From Planctomycetota bacterium (GTDB lineage: Bacteria; Planctomycetota; Phycisphaerae; UBA1845), in NCBI GenBank assembly GCA_016208685.1, contig JACQXM010000053.1, positions 1 to 64,000 of the forward strand: DNA of 64,000 bases, given 5' to 3'. Below are positions 35,701-42,987 of the stretch, in pieces; within the stretch, counting starts at the first letter, position 1; every line of letters begins with the position of its first letter. Both the position numbers and the translations under genes were made by a program. The notes beneath the pieces are model-generated. The model saw only the letters and a program-made list of their open reading frames with translations, was not told the origin of the DNA and searched no databases.

Positions 35701-36584
35701 GCCGAAACGTCGCTGATGAGCGGCCCGATGTTCGTCGTAACCCCGGTGGCGGGGTCGATCCGCTGGAGCTGCGCCGCCAGGTACGGCCCGTAGGAGAGGA
35801 TGCCGTAGAGTCTGCCGTTGAAGAACGTCAGCTCGTCGTAGAGCGTATCGATCCCCGTGGGCAGGCTGCGGATGAACTGCTTCACCTTGGTGGTGGGGTT
35901 GATCGTGAACAGCGAGGTGACCGAGGTTGCGCTGGGCTTGTCCACGCCGTACAGCAATCCCGACGCCGGATCATACGCCAGCCCCCAGGTATTGCCGAAC
36001 ACGCCCATTCCGGTGATCGCCGTAGGGACGCCCGTGGTCAGGTCGTAGCGCAGCAGCTTGTCCGCCTTGTTGTCCACAGCGTAGAGGATTCCGTGGACGC
36101 CGTCATACGCCAGCGCCGTCGTGCGCTGGTAGGTACTCGGCGACCCGACGGGGGTGACGATGCCCGTGGCGTCGTCGAGCGTGTACAGTTGCCGTAGGTA
36201 GGTCTCGATGCCGTAGACAGCGCCGCCGACGCGCTCCAGGTCGCTGGGCCAGCCGTAGATGACCGGCGGCGTTGCGGCCGTGCGCAGCTTGCCCACGCTG
36301 CTGATGCCCGTGGCGGTGTTGTACTTGACGAGCGAGTCCTCAGCGGGCGCGTTGCCGTCCGCCACCCAGAAATCCAGCGGTGATAGGCCGTCCACGGTGC
36401 CGCTAAGCGGCACCGGCATGCCGGGAACGCCCGCGGCATTCGGCCCCGCGTCGACCGTGATCTGCGCCCGAAGCGACGGGACAGCAAGAAAGGCGACCGC
36501 GCCGAAGGCGCATGCGAGCCGGCGACTCGCGGCGCTGCCAAACAGCCGCCGCATGTACGGTCCCTGTGAACTTGCGCTCGTCAT
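32787..36584 (-). CDS. Large secreted thrombospondin type 3-repeat protein
   Basis: A 1265-aa protein with a signal peptide ([20 protein letters not shown]). Residues 75-340 form a propeller-like region ([34 protein letters not shown]). At 406-939 comes an array of 17 Cys-rich Ca-binding units of 33 residues (CPxDxxKTxPGxCGCGxADxDGDGxxDCxDG); unit 8 is only 20. A Cys-rich [13 protein letters not shown] / [14 protein letters not shown] segment follows. Four repeats with (F/Y)DGSDV(G/A/S)L and EDVxAxxL motifs end the protein. No C-terminal anchor was seen. It is probably a rigid calcium-dependent cell-surface or matrix protein. ATG 36584 is used; ATG 36554, directly before the signal peptide, is equally possible. 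Confidence 0.9.
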   Translation of the reverse strand: MTSASSQGPYMRRLFGSAASRRLACAFGAVAFLAVPSLRAQITVDAGPNAAGVPGMPVPLSGTVDGLSPLDFWVADGNAPAEDSLVKYNTATGISSVGKLRTAATPPVIYGWPSDLERVGGAVYGIETYLRQLYTLDDATGIVTPVGSPSTYQRTTALAYDGVHGILYAVDNKADKLLRYDLTTGVPTAITGMGVFGNTWGLAYDPASGLLYGVDKPSATSVTSLFTINPTTKVKQFIRSLPTGIDTLYDELTFFNGRLYGILSYGPYLAAQLQRIDPATGVTTNIGPLISDVSAHSLIVNAVPEELLWSLESGPGSVVFSELGETSTMATFSSPGTYVVRFAALADPVPVFDTVTVTVEPDCNGNGVGDGQEISAGAPDCDANGVPDDCDADSDEDGVPDACDGCPADSAKSQPGLCGCGAADTDGDADATPDCLDGCPADANKTAPGACGCGVVDVDSDGDATADCNDGCPVDAAKTSPGACGCGIADADGDGDGAADCTDACADDPAKTEPGACVCGVADTDSDADATPDCHDGCPLDATKIAAGQCGCGVADVDGDGDGVADCVDGCPTDAEKTAPGTCGCGVADGDGDGDAVADCLDGCPSDPEKTAPGVCGCGVPETDSDGDSVPDCVDPCAGSSGADTDGDGATDCDDGCPFDPGKTSPGACGCGTADADSDGDGVFDCSDLCPGDPEKVTPGQCGCGVVDDDTDADGTADCVDGCPNDAMKTAAGQCSCGVAETDGDGDGAADCVDGCPSDVQKIMPGACGCGIADDDSDGDGVADCVDACPADAGKLEPGLCGCGIADVDSDGDGVPDCSDACPTDAAKSTPGVCGCGSTDSDGDGDGAADCLDGCPADPAKTSGGACGCGLSDDDGDGDGTPDCQDGCPTDANKTQAGACGCGVADTDSDGDGTPDCVDGCPSDPTKVAPDACGCEIPPNCDDGIACTVDSCDAAMGCVSTPDHVACDDGLFCNGVETCDAAAGCVAGSATCAGPCDESRDLCGGGPKVWMSFKNPVSVPGVGVVENEDVVAYEISTGTWSLVFDGSDVGLAAFTIDGLALAPDGALLLSFSLAGDIPGLVGGPSGLTVDDSDIVRFMPTSPGADTTGSFDFYFDGSDVALTTDDEDVVAIDLTADGRLVISTWGNVLAGAASGADEDLFVFNHTSLGAVTAGTFQMYFDGSDVSLGYTGEDVDAVALTAAGTLLLSTENAILNIPGLSGSNEDVLEFSPTTLGATTSGSYTMLLDLSALGIDPAADIGGLEWVE
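33768..35369 (-). repeat. 99-bp coding repeats (17 units) of the thrombospondin-3 array
   Basis: Sixteen units of 99 bp and one shortened unit of 60 bp (unit 8, [20 protein letters not shown]) are arranged head to tail. Codon choice differs between units while the protein pattern is constant, so the array is old and selected at protein level, not a recent slippage product. It is wholly coding. Confidence 0.9.
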
Positions 36585-36660
36585 CCCTCTTCCCTGCCTC
36601 CGAACGAAACGGCTCTCCATGCCGATCGATCACCGACCCCCGACGGCACGGGCCACCGGC

Positions 36661-36925
36661 CGAACCGTCACGGAGCGGGCCGTCAGTGGTCGTCAGCGAG
36701 CCGCGGGCTTCAGCCCGCACGGTCCCGGGCGCCCACGGTTCATCCCGGCGCGCCGGGATGGGCTACGCTGTTTCGCCCCTGGGGGGCCAAATGACGGTGC
36801 GCGATCTGTCGCCGGCCCGCACCCGGCCGCCCGCCCCCGACGGCCACGGCGCTGTTTCCGCGTTCCGCATTCACCATTCCTCATTCGCGAAGCAATCGGC
36901 TCCCCCACCGCTAAAGCAGTGGGCC
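36661..36925. repeat. Cluster of different palindromic repeats
   Basis: The 384-base spacer between the thrombospondin-repeat gene and the radical SAM gene is packed with short elements. These are GCCGCGGGCT / AGCCCGC (36698-36720); a perfect 20-bp palindrome, CATCCCGGCG then CGCCGGGATG (36741-36760); CGTTCCGCATTC / CACCATTCCTCATTC (36861-36888); and CCCACCGCT / AGCAGTGGG (36904-36923). A degenerate ACCGTCACGGAGCGGGC lies at 36665-36681. No promoter or open frame stands out. Confidence 0.75.
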
Positions 36926-36968
36926 ACCCGACCAGCGACGGCGCATCCGTCGGAGCCGACCGATCCTC

Positions 36969-38132
36969 CTAATGCGGTCGAACCCGCATCACCGGCAGCG
37001 GCAGGTTGCCTACGTGCTTCGACCAGTCCATCCGCTCACCCTCGGCCAGCTCGCCGGGCGCCTGCCACACTCTGGCCTGGGTGAGGGCGCGCGCCAGTTG
37101 CACAGGCTGGTAGGTGATGCTCGGCCACAGGAAGATCTCGTTGGTGCAATAGCACTCCTTGGCGCGGATCGAGGCGCGAAGCTGCCGCGCCGCCTCGGAG
37201 TGCCAGATCTCCATGAACGACTTCCGCCGCAGGTTGTCCAGCGGCTCGTGTTGTTCACACAGGGCGACATCGCCGTTGGCATGAATGACCACGCTGAGCA
37301 CGCCGGCGCGACAGGGTACCACCTGCCGCTGCTCGCGCGCCGTCTTGATCTTCGCCCATTGCAGCATGGGTTCCACAATGGCGCCGTACCGGCTCCGCTC
37401 CCGCGGCGCCCAGAGGCGACGCACGTACTCGTAGAGCGCCTGGTATTCGTCCAGCTTGGGACCGGTGAGCGTGGGGTTCTTGCGGTCCCCGCGGATCAGC
37501 GCCAGGTTATGGTGCGACATCCTCGGGCAACGATCGAAGAGGAACGTGGTAAGACGGCGGATCTCATCCATGTTCGTCTGCGTGGCGGTGGAGATGGCGT
37601 GAATCTGGAGTCGCGGGTCCTCCTCCTGAAGCGCCGCCAGCGCGTCGTAGGTCTCCATCGCCTTCTTGAACGAGTCCTTCGTCACCCGGAAGGTGTCGTG
37701 AAACTCCGGCATGCCGTCCAGCGAAAGCTCAATGGCGAACAGCCGCAGGCTCTTCTCCTGGAGCGTTTCGCGAATCTGCTTGATCGTCTTGTCCGTGTAA
37801 TAGCCGTTGCTGGGAACGTAGATTTCGCGGACGCCGTTCTTGCGGATGAACTGGCGACAGATGGCGCCGAACTCCTTGCGCAGGAACGGCTCGCCGCCCG
37901 AGAGGTTCAGGTTCTCGATCGGCCCCAGCTCGTTGGAAAGCGAAACCAACTCATCGAACGTCAGGTCGTCGGGGCTGTTGAGCTCCTGCCAGTAGAAGCA
38001 GTGCTCGCATTTCATGTTGCAGATGGAGTTGATGAACAGAATGACGAACGGCGGGCTGGGGGCGTCCGGGATCCCCAGACTCTGCCAGTTCAGCCGCAGG
38101 TGCTTCGCCGCGCGCTCCGCCAATCCGATCAT
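36969..38132 (-). CDS. Radical SAM protein with SPASM-like C-terminus
   Basis: A 387-aa protein. The [4Fe-4S]-binding motif is C38-x3-C42-x2-C45 in [14 protein letters not shown], and [11 protein letters not shown] (76-85) is the SAM-binding GGEP motif. IELSLDG and ATQTNMDE follow. The C-terminal part has [24 protein letters not shown] and [11 protein letters not shown], with cysteines able to bind an auxiliary cluster (SPASM-like). Members modify peptides, proteins or sugars by radical chemistry; the substrate cannot be read from sequence. ATG 38132 is chosen because homology begins there (GAGGAG upstream); the frame is open to 38327. Its neighbours are a deacetylase gene and secreted protein gene. 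Confidence 0.87.
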   Translation of the reverse strand: MIGLAERAAKHLRLNWQSLGIPDAPSPPFVILFINSICNMKCEHCFYWQELNSPDDLTFDELVSLSNELGPIENLNLSGGEPFLRKEFGAICRQFIRKNGVREIYVPSNGYYTDKTIKQIRETLQEKSLRLFAIELSLDGMPEFHDTFRVTKDSFKKAMETYDALAALQEEDPRLQIHAISTATQTNMDEIRRLTTFLFDRCPRMSHHNLALIRGDRKNPTLTGPKLDEYQALYEYVRRLWAPRERSRYGAIVEPMLQWAKIKTAREQRQVVPCRAGVLSVVIHANGDVALCEQHEPLDNLRRKSFMEIWHSEAARQLRASIRAKECYCTNEIFLWPSITYQPVQLARALTQARVWQAPGELAEGERMDWSKHVGNLPLPVMRVRPH

Positions 38133-38340
38133 GCCACCGCACTCCTCTCCCGCCCGCCGGCGCCCATCCCGCCGCAGCACAGCCCCCGCACCGAACCAGG
38201 TGCCTGCACTCCGACCCCCGCATCCCGTCCCCGGCTGACAGACCCGATCCTGCTTTTCGAGGTTCGTGGAGCCAACATCTGAAACCGACCGGTCAATCCT
38301 ACCCCAGAGAATACCAAAAAACCACAAAGAAAGCGGACCG

Positions 38341-39087
38341 CTACGCGAACATCCGTCGCACCCGCCGCCCCAATCGACGCAAGGTCAGATAACTATCCCA
38401 CCGCCCGGTCAACAGTCGAACAACGTCTTTGGGGGTGCGAAGGTAGTACGCGTCCACGCGCGGAAGCTGGGCCAGCGGCTCGGCCTGGACACGTTTGAGA
38501 ACCGCCGTACAGGCGGCCGCAAATTGGCGCCCGGCGGCCTCGGCAACCCTCTCGCTCCGGCTGCCGTAGGGATAGGCGAACGTTCTGGCCTCGTAGCCGA
38601 GTTGCTCGTGTATCTCGGCCTTGCAGATGGCCAGCTCGTGCTCGACTTGCGCATCAGAGATCCGACGCATGTCGGGATGCGTATGCGAATGACCGCCGAT
38701 CTCGATTCCCTTCTGCGCCAACTCCGCCACCTGCGCCCAGGTCATCATGGGCCGGGTCCCCAGGCCTGGCGGCGGCGCCGACCAATCGTTCCGCCCGCCC
38801 ACGTGCCCGGTGATCAGGAAGACCGTCGCCGCAAAACCACGCCTGGCAAGTACCGGCAGCGCAACCTCGTGGGTGTTCGCGAATCCGTCGTCGAAGGTGA
38901 TGACGAGCCGTTGCGCGGGCCAGTCGCCGTGCGCCAGCCGGTGTTCAACCGCCTCTGAAAGCGTCACCCCGCGAAAGCCGCATTCGGCCACCGCCCCCAT
39001 CTGCGCCGCGAAGGCGCCGGGCGACACGGAGACCACCGAGCCGCTGTCATCGAGCGAGTGGTAGGTAAGGATGGCAAGCGGGGTCAT
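38341..39087 (-). CDS. Polysaccharide deacetylase (NodB/CE4 family)
   Basis: A 248-aa protein that starts [17 protein letters not shown], as CE4 enzymes do. The NodB domain carries the catalytic-base and metal motif TFDDG (64-68), the metal-binding HSHTH (133-137, [10 protein letters not shown]) and FAYPYGSRS. This family removes N-acetyl groups from amino sugars of chitin-like, peptidoglycan or exopolysaccharide chains. No signal peptide is seen, so it may act in the cytoplasm on a lipid-linked precursor or be exported by another route. It is 208 bases upstream of the radical SAM gene. Confidence 0.9.
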   Translation of the reverse strand: MTPLAILTYHSLDDSGSVVSVSPGAFAAQMGAVAECGFRGVTLSEAVEHRLAHGDWPAQRLVITFDDGFANTHEVALPVLARRGFAATVFLITGHVGGRNDWSAPPPGLGTRPMMTWAQVAELAQKGIEIGGHSHTHPDMRRISDAQVEHELAICKAEIHEQLGYEARTFAYPYGSRSERVAEAAGRQFAAACTAVLKRVQAEPLAQLPRVDAYYLRTPKDVVRLLTGRWDSYLTLRRLGRRVRRMFA

Positions 39088-39180
39088 GCGGGCGTGGTCG
39101 GATGTGTGCCGGGCAAGACTCGCCGTCGACCGGTCGCCGGCGGCGAGCGTCGTCTGGTCGTCTGGTGTCGTGCGAGTGTG

Positions 39181-39305
39181 GCCGCGCGGGCCTTAAGCCC
39201 GCGGCGGCTCGCATGGCCACGCGCGTGTAGCTTGGCAAGGCCAAGCGCGCGCCGGGTGGCATGGCCAAGCGCGTCCGCCGGAGGCGGACAAGCGCCGCCA
39301 TGCAT
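39181..39305. repeat. Palindrome and tandem GGCATGGCC repeats
   Basis: A GCCGCGCGGGCC / TTAAGCCCGCGGC palindrome (39181-39206) is followed by three degenerate tandem units of about 22-25 bases: CATGGCCACGCGCG, CAAGGCCAAGCGCG and CATGGCCAAGCGCG (39211-39275). A CGTCCGCCGGAGGCGGAC palindrome (39272-39289) completes the block. It occupies the first part of the 397-base spacer between the deacetylase gene and the next GT2 gene; 39306-39400 shows nothing. Confidence 0.7.
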
Positions 39306-39405
39306 CAGCACCCTTACAAACCAGAAGCAATAGAACTTCAGTCTCCACCCGGAACCTTCGCAAGCTCTCCGCCGATAGCAGTCTGCCTATTCGCTGCACG
39401 TCGCA

Positions 39406-39481
39406 CGCCATGCATGGCGGCGCTCGCCTCCGGCTCGTTTGGCCATGCCACGCACCGGCGGCGTTGCGCCCGCCATGCCAA
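39406..39481. repeat. Second GGCATGGC-type palindromic block
   Basis: GCATGGCGGCGCTCGCC (39412-39428) pairs imperfectly with GTTTGGCCATGCCAC (39438-39452), and a further GGCGTTGCGCCCGCCATGCC (39460-39479) follows. The unit resembles the palindromes after mutS (10590-10694) and those at 39211-39275, so it belongs to the same dispersed family. It stops 4 bases before the GT2 stop codon. Confidence 0.6.
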
Positions 39482-39484
39482 GCA

Positions 39485-40441
39485 CTACCCCGTCCGACTC
39501 GCCCGTGCGGTGACATAGCCCACGAACTCACCCCAGGACCAGACGGTCTCCAGCAGGAAGATGAGCGGCAGCGCCGCCAGCAGTTTCCCCGTGTGCCGCC
39601 CCTTCTTGAGCCCGCGCGAGAGAATGCGCCAGGTCAGCACCAGCGGCAGCACGAACGACAGCCCCGCCAGGATCGCGCGCCTGGCGCTGGACACTTCCTT
39701 TACACGCGTCCCCGCAAAGGACCGGCCCCACACGTAGCGCTCGTACAGCGCCGCGCCGAGCCGCAGCCCGCGCCGCGTCTGGTAGACGGTCATCCCCGGG
39801 TCCAGCCGCAGCACGTGCCCCTTGCGGCGCAGTTCCCAGTTGACCAGCGTTTCGTGGAAAGCGTCCTTCCAATGTTCCTTTGCCTGCTCCAGCGCCTCGC
39901 GCTTGTAGGAACAGTTGCTGTCGCTCATGAAGTCCGACGGCCCGGTGGGCACCGGGTTCTGGTACCGGCCGAAGTCGCAGAAGTACACCGCCCAGTTGAG
40001 CAGCCGATCGACGCCGTTCTCCACGGCCCCGCCCACGCCCGCCACCGTATCCTGGTGCGCCTCGACCATCGACCGGCACCACCCGGGCGCCGGCGTACCG
40101 TGATCCTCCAGCAGCGCCACGATCCGCCCCTGGGCACCGTTGAGGCCGATGGCGCGGAGGATGTCGTGGTGCTCCCGGCTCGAGGCACCGAAGCAGCGAT
40201 CGTCCACCTGATCGCGGGCGTCGATGAACGTGGCCCAGGGGAAACGCTTCGCCAGCTCCTCGACGCGCCCCAGCCGTCCGTCGTAGGGAACCAAACACTC
40301 CACGCGGTAGTCCGCGATTTCCGGTTCCAGCGTCGCCAGGCAAGTCGCCGTGGGTTCGTATCCGCCGGCAATCACGCCGATCACGATAGAGAGGTCGGGC
40401 GGAGTGGCGGCGGCGGAGCTACTCGGATGAGTTGGGTTCAT
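39485..40441 (-). CDS. GT2 glycosyltransferase with C-terminal membrane segments, copy A
   Basis: A 318-aa protein: a GT-A domain with DLSIVIGVIAGGYEPTATCL at the N-terminus, VALLEDHGTPAPGW (an ED-H motif in place of D-x-D) and GGAVENGVDRLLNWAVYFCDF. One or two hydrophobic helices lie near the C-terminus (LAGLSFVLPLVLTWRIL and LLAALPLIFLLETVWSWGEFVG). It is a paralogue of the next gene (shared WAVYF, KKGRH..GKLL.ALP and GE..G motifs). Predicted to add a sugar to a lipid-linked chain at the membrane. ATG 40441 is preferred to a TTG at 40468. Confidence 0.8.
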   Translation of the reverse strand: MNPTHPSSSAAATPPDLSIVIGVIAGGYEPTATCLATLEPEIADYRVECLVPYDGRLGRVEELAKRFPWATFIDARDQVDDRCFGASSREHHDILRAIGLNGAQGRIVALLEDHGTPAPGWCRSMVEAHQDTVAGVGGAVENGVDRLLNWAVYFCDFGRYQNPVPTGPSDFMSDSNCSYKREALEQAKEHWKDAFHETLVNWELRRKGHVLRLDPGMTVYQTRRGLRLGAALYERYVWGRSFAGTRVKEVSSARRAILAGLSFVLPLVLTWRILSRGLKKGRHTGKLLAALPLIFLLETVWSWGEFVGYVTARASRTG

Positions 40442-40480
40442 GGCGTTGGGTCGTCGGTCGTGCTCCAACGTAGTGGAGCA

Positions 40481-40598
40481 ATTGAGAATTAGGAATTAGG
40501 AATTGAGAATTCCGAATTACCGGCGTCGCGTCGTACCTTTGTACCGTCGTCGCCTCGTGCCTTCGTGCCATTGTGCCTTCGTGCCCTTCTTCGCCGTT
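40481..40598. repeat. GAATTAGG repeats and a 9-10-base degenerate tandem repeat
   Basis: ATTGAGAATTAGGAATTAGG at 40481-40500, then AATTGAGAATTCCGAATTAC, is an AT-rich patch in otherwise GC-rich DNA. It is followed at 40528-40598 by roughly seven degenerate units of the type CGTGCCTT / TGTGCCTT / CGTACCTT at 9-10-base spacing. Together they fill the 158-base spacer between the two GT2 paralogues. Confidence 0.7.
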
Positions 40599-40599
40599 C

Positions 40600-41496
40600 T
40601 CACTCAATCTTGCTCAAACTGTCTCCTGGCCCGAGGAGAAAGCCGATCCACTCTCCGAACACGTAAGTGATGTTCACCGGGATCAGAATGGGCAGCGCGC
40701 GGAGGAACTTGCCGAAATGCCGCCCCTTCTGCCGCACGCGCTGGGCGGTTCGCGCCAGCAGCACCGGCACGATCAACGGCGCTAAGAACACGTAGGCGAA
40801 ACGGAACGCCGCCGACACGTGCGGCCGGCGGATGCCCGCAAAGGCGCGACTGAAGAGATAGCGCTGGTGCAGGTAGTAGCAGAACCCGAAGGGTCCGGTG
40901 TGCCGCACCACCAGGTCCGGTTCGTTAAGGAACTTCTCGCCCGCGGCGAGCAGCCTGCTGTTCAGCGCCGCCTCCCAATATCCGCTGCCGCACTCGGGCA
41001 GGAACTTCTGCATCAGATCGCGGCGATAGACGCAGTTCGCCCCGCAGACGTTCCACGACGGCCCGCGCTCGTAGGGCGGCATGTAGGAGTTGTACTCTGT
41101 GAAGTACACCGCCCAGTCCATGATCCGCGGGTAGGCGTCGTCGGCGATCGGCCCGCCGATCGCCGCCACCGGCTCGCGGGCGGTTCGCAGGATCACTTCG
41201 ATCCAGTTCGGCTCGGCGACGCAGTGCTCCTCGATGATGGCGACCCAATCCGCCTTGGCCGACGCGATGGCGTGCCGCCGCAGGTCCGGCACGCTCTCCC
41301 CCGCCGGTCGGCGGATGAGTTTCGTCCAGGGGAACTCGCGCTCGATGTGCGCCGCCACCTCGCCGCCAGCGCGATCCGCAACCAGGAACTCGATGTCGCC
41401 GCTGCCGCGCTGCGACTCCAGCGAGCGCAAGCATTTCGTGATAAACGGCGGCCCAACGCAGGAGGCGATCACCACGCTCAGTGTTGGATCAGCCAT
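40600..41496 (-). CDS. GT2 glycosyltransferase with C-terminal membrane segments, copy B
   Basis: A 298-aa paralogue of the preceding entry: TLSVVIASCVGPPFITKCL, then EFLVADRAGG, WVAIIEEHCVAEPNWIE (an EE-H metal-site variant), GGPIADDAYPRIMDWAVYF and RHTGPFGFCYYLHQRYLFSRAFAG. The C-terminus carries two hydrophobic stretches (YVFLAPLIVPVLLA and ALPILIPVNITYVFGEWIGFLLG). The tandem arrangement suggests duplication followed by change of specificity. ATG 41496 is the only sensible start. It is followed (downstream) by copy A after 158 bases of repeats. Confidence 0.8.
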   Translation of the reverse strand: MADPTLSVVIASCVGPPFITKCLRSLESQRGSGDIEFLVADRAGGEVAAHIEREFPWTKLIRRPAGESVPDLRRHAIASAKADWVAIIEEHCVAEPNWIEVILRTAREPVAAIGGPIADDAYPRIMDWAVYFTEYNSYMPPYERGPSWNVCGANCVYRRDLMQKFLPECGSGYWEAALNSRLLAAGEKFLNEPDLVVRHTGPFGFCYYLHQRYLFSRAFAGIRRPHVSAAFRFAYVFLAPLIVPVLLARTAQRVRQKGRHFGKFLRALPILIPVNITYVFGEWIGFLLGPGDSLSKIE

Positions 41497-41519
41497 AGCT
41501 TATCAGCGCCGCAAGCGTA

Positions 41520-41562
41520 CAGAGCCGCAACTAGACAGAGCCGCGACCGTCAGGGAGCGGGC
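41520..41562. repeat. Dispersed CGCGACCGT element, with partial second copy
   Basis: CAGAGCCGCGACCGTCAGGG then AGCGGGC (41536-41562) is a perfect copy of the dispersed element, preceded at 41520 by a partial copy, CAGAGCCGCAAC. It sits just upstream of GT2 copy B. The rest of the 266-base spacer has only a 6-bp CCGAAG / CTTCGG pairing near 41706-41732. Confidence 0.7.
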
Positions 41563-41762
41563 GACGACGACCGCCACCGCGCGTCAAAACGGACCCCGCG
41601 GCGCAGCAACGAAAGGGAACCGGCCCTGGAATAGGGCGCAGCGAACAGGAAAACGCCCGCCCCGGACACGCCCGCCGGGCCTCGGACGCCACGCCTTGTC
41701 GCCCGCCGAAGACCCGGGCTGACGTACTTCGGCCCCGGATTCTCGACCCTCCACGGTACCGG

Positions 41763-42875
41763 TCACGGCGCCGGCGCGTCGGCGCGCTCCATGCTTCCGC
41801 CCTTCGACTCGTTGCCCCGCCTCCCGTCGCCATGCCAATAGTACAGCAAAGTTCCCAGCGCGAACCCCACGCCGCAATACAGGAAGTACAACCAGTGCAG
41901 CGGCGCTACGCGCACCGTAAACCACCATCCGCGCCGCGCCGCAAAATAACGATAGAAATCATGGTTGAGCAACACCAGCGCCACCAGCAGCGCGCCCGCG
42001 ACGGCCATCGCCTCCGCCCGCCACCAGCCGGCCATCAGGCTCACCACGACCAGACCCGCCAGCGCCACGCTGATGCGCTGCGACACCGTCACGTTGAGCG
42101 TATTGGGCAGCTTCCCCGCCCGCAGCATCAGCCGCGTCCAGGGCACGCCGCGGTCCAGCACGTCGGTCTTCAGCAGGTTCCGTAGCGTCCAGCGCTTCAG
42201 GTGTTTGCAGCGGATGCGGCTGTCGAGAACGATTCGGTGCCCCGCCGCCGCCAGCCACGTGCCCAGCTCGATGTCCTCGATCGCCGGCCGGCGGTAGCGC
42301 ACCTCGTCGAACCCGCCGACTTTCAGGAACAGGTCGCGCTTGATCGCCCCGCAGCCGCTCCAGAACGTGCTCGCCTCGCCGTGCCCCGCCTGGTGCACGT
42401 AGTGGTGAAACAGGTTCTTGTACTGCGACAGGAAGCCCGGATGCCCCGGCTCGTCGTCGTAGGTTCCGATCACCGCGTCCACCGAGGGGTCGGCGGCGAA
42501 GGCCTCCGCGAAGCGCTGCAGGGTGTCGGGGTGAACCAGCACGTCCGCGTCGATGAAGACCACGTGGGGTGCGGTGGACTGTGCCACACCGCGGTTGCGC
42601 GCCCGCGCCGGCCCGCCCGGTCCGTCGATGCGTAGGTAGCGGTAGCCGAAACCCTCGACGATCGACGCGATCGGCTCCGTCGAACCGTCATCGACCACAA
42701 CTACTTCAAAGCGCTCAAAGGTCGACGCCGAAAGCGCCGCGAGGCAACGCTCCAGATCCGCGGAGGAGTTGTACACCGGCACGATGACAGAGAGCGACAC
42801 GGAGCTGCCGCCGCGAGCCCGCAGCGCCTCGTTGCGGTCTCCGCCAGGGTGCGTCGCCTTGGATGGGGGCTCCAC
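41763..42875 (-). CDS. GT2 glycosyltransferase with three C-terminal helices
   Basis: A 370-aa protein. LSVIVPVYNSSADLERCL, VVVVDDGSTEP and VVFIDADVLVHPD (the D-x-D metal site) mark a GT-A domain. HGEASTFWSGCGAIKRDLF and the catalytic-base ED motif in RRPAIEDIELGTWL are typical of GT2 family transferases. Two or three hydrophobic helices follow (VALAGLVVVSLMAGWW, MAVAGALLVALVLL, LHWLYFLYCGVGFALGTLL). The N-terminal 27 residues are unlike the family; GTG 42875 is used, but a later start near residue 28 is possible. It builds a surface glycan at the membrane, by inference from neighbours. Confidence 0.85.
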   Translation of the reverse strand: MEPPSKATHPGGDRNEALRARGGSSVSLSVIVPVYNSSADLERCLAALSASTFERFEVVVVDDGSTEPIASIVEGFGYRYLRIDGPGGPARARNRGVAQSTAPHVVFIDADVLVHPDTLQRFAEAFAADPSVDAVIGTYDDEPGHPGFLSQYKNLFHHYVHQAGHGEASTFWSGCGAIKRDLFLKVGGFDEVRYRRPAIEDIELGTWLAAAGHRIVLDSRIRCKHLKRWTLRNLLKTDVLDRGVPWTRLMLRAGKLPNTLNVTVSQRISVALAGLVVVSLMAGWWRAEAMAVAGALLVALVLLNHDFYRYFAARRGWWFTVRVAPLHWLYFLYCGVGFALGTLLYYWHGDGRRGNESKGGSMERADAPAP

Positions 42876-42987
42876 GGGCGTCCGATCTCCGGTTGATCGC
42901 GCGCGAGCTTCTGCCGCGCCGCGCTTCTCCAGCCGCTCTCATACGGTCGCGGATCTGTTACTGCGGCGCCGAAGCGCGCACGCTGGA

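Noticed and set aside
33943..35793. 616-codon plus-strand frame rich in Pro-Ser repeats
   Set aside because: It is the mirror of the thrombospondin array; the periodic PSPS pattern comes from the 99-bp coding repeats on the other strand.
39193..39531. Minus-strand frame encoding repeated AWPC units
   Set aside because: The periodic peptide is produced by the tandem GGCATGGCC DNA repeats in a spacer; there is no ribosome-binding site and no family resemblance.
41531..41833. 100-codon minus-strand frame in the spacer before the GT2 gene
   Set aside because: It starts inside the GT2 gene and ends in a dispersed repeat; its final residues (PDGRGSV) are simply the translation of that repeat.
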